This document shows positions 5,423 to 5,660 of a DNA stretch of 5,660 nucleotides, piece by piece (the first letter of the stretch is position 1; each line of letters opens with the position of its first letter). The notes beneath the pieces were generated by a model, which was given only the letters and a program-made list of their open reading frames with translations, was not told the origin of the DNA and did no database searches. The position numbers and the translations under genes are program-made. Source of the stretch: Alphaproteobacteria bacterium UBA6544 (GTDB lineage: Bacteria; Pseudomonadota; Alphaproteobacteria; UBA8366); the NCBI GenBank assembly GCA_002434595.1, contig DJKK01000151.1, positions 1 to 5,660 on the forward strand. Direction: 5' to 3'.

Positions 5423-5660
5423 GGCGCGCACGCTTCTTGGGCGTCAGTGCGGTCGCGATACTGTTTCTGGCAGCATCGATTGCCGGATTCTCGATCAGTA
5501 TTGGCTGGATGAACGGTGCGTTTTCGCCGTTAGCTGACATCTGGCGAAATTGGACATTTCCGCCAGTCGAGTCTGCAAAGGGATTTGAGGCCGACAGTTT
5601 CGCGAGGCTGAAATACCGCGAACCGAACTTGGAATTCCGTCCGCACCCGGACTTTAGGAA
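5419..5660 (+). CDS. Membrane-anchored protein of unknown function, 3'-truncated by window edge
   Basis: ATG at 5419 overlaps the TGA of the hydrolase-like gene as ATGA, and the frame stays open to the end of the window (80 full codons). The N-terminus is a classic signal anchor: basic MRRAR, then a hydrophobic run at about residues 6-29 (LGVSAVAILFLAASIAGFSI). A Trp-rich juxtamembrane part (WRNWTFPP) follows, then a soluble region of mixed charge. No family is recognisable from this fragment. There is no clear Shine-Dalgarno, which fits translational coupling to the upstream gene; both products share the same topology, so a joint envelope function is likely. Base composition matches its neighbour. 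Confidence 0.75.
   Translation, partial: MRRARFLGVSAVAILFLAASIAGFSISIGWMNGAFSPLADIWRNWTFPPVESAKGFEADSFARLKYREPNLEFRPHPDFR

Overview
The window reads as chromosomal DNA from a moderately GC-rich bacterium. Mixed ATG/TTG starts, proteobacterial-style signal anchors and a multidomain rhodanese suggest a proteobacterium, possibly environmental or marine, but the sequence does not fix the taxon. The organism must decode selenocysteine if the central gene is functional, although no sel genes lie in the window.

Layout. (1) Positions 1-1386, plus strand: the 3' part of a tandem rhodanese-domain protein that starts upstream of the window. (2) 1430-2368, plus strand: a membrane-anchored protein with three C-terminal Sel1-like repeats. 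It is interrupted in frame by a sharply bounded, extremely AT-rich stretch (about 1862-1986). (3) 2393-4007, minus strand: a tight two-gene operon. The first gene (4007-2928) encodes a 359-residue, cysteine-rich conserved protein of unknown function. The second (2911-2393) encodes a UGSC-family selenoprotein whose in-frame UGA (2635-2633) is followed by a SECIS-like hairpin. A standard gene caller would break this gene into two unrelated ORFs. (4) 4008-4195: a divergent intergenic region with a palindromic or inverted-repeat element on each side. (5) 4196-5422, plus strand: a membrane-anchored alpha/beta-hydrolase-like protein with a juxtamembrane CxC-x6-CxC motif. It overlaps by ATGA (6) 5419-5660, the start of a second membrane-anchored protein that runs off the window and has no stop here.

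How the genes may work together. The selenoprotein and its upstream neighbour are almost certainly co-transcribed. Their redox-type motifs (U-x-x-C-x-x-C in one, a terminal C-x-x-C in the other) suggest a shared thiol/selenol chemistry. The hydrolase-like gene and its overlapping partner form a separate, translationally coupled envelope unit read divergently. The rhodanese gene and the Sel1-repeat gene are co-oriented, 43 bases apart, and converge on the selenoprotein operon with only 24 bases between stops. Any functional tie between the rhodanese and the selenoprotein is speculative.
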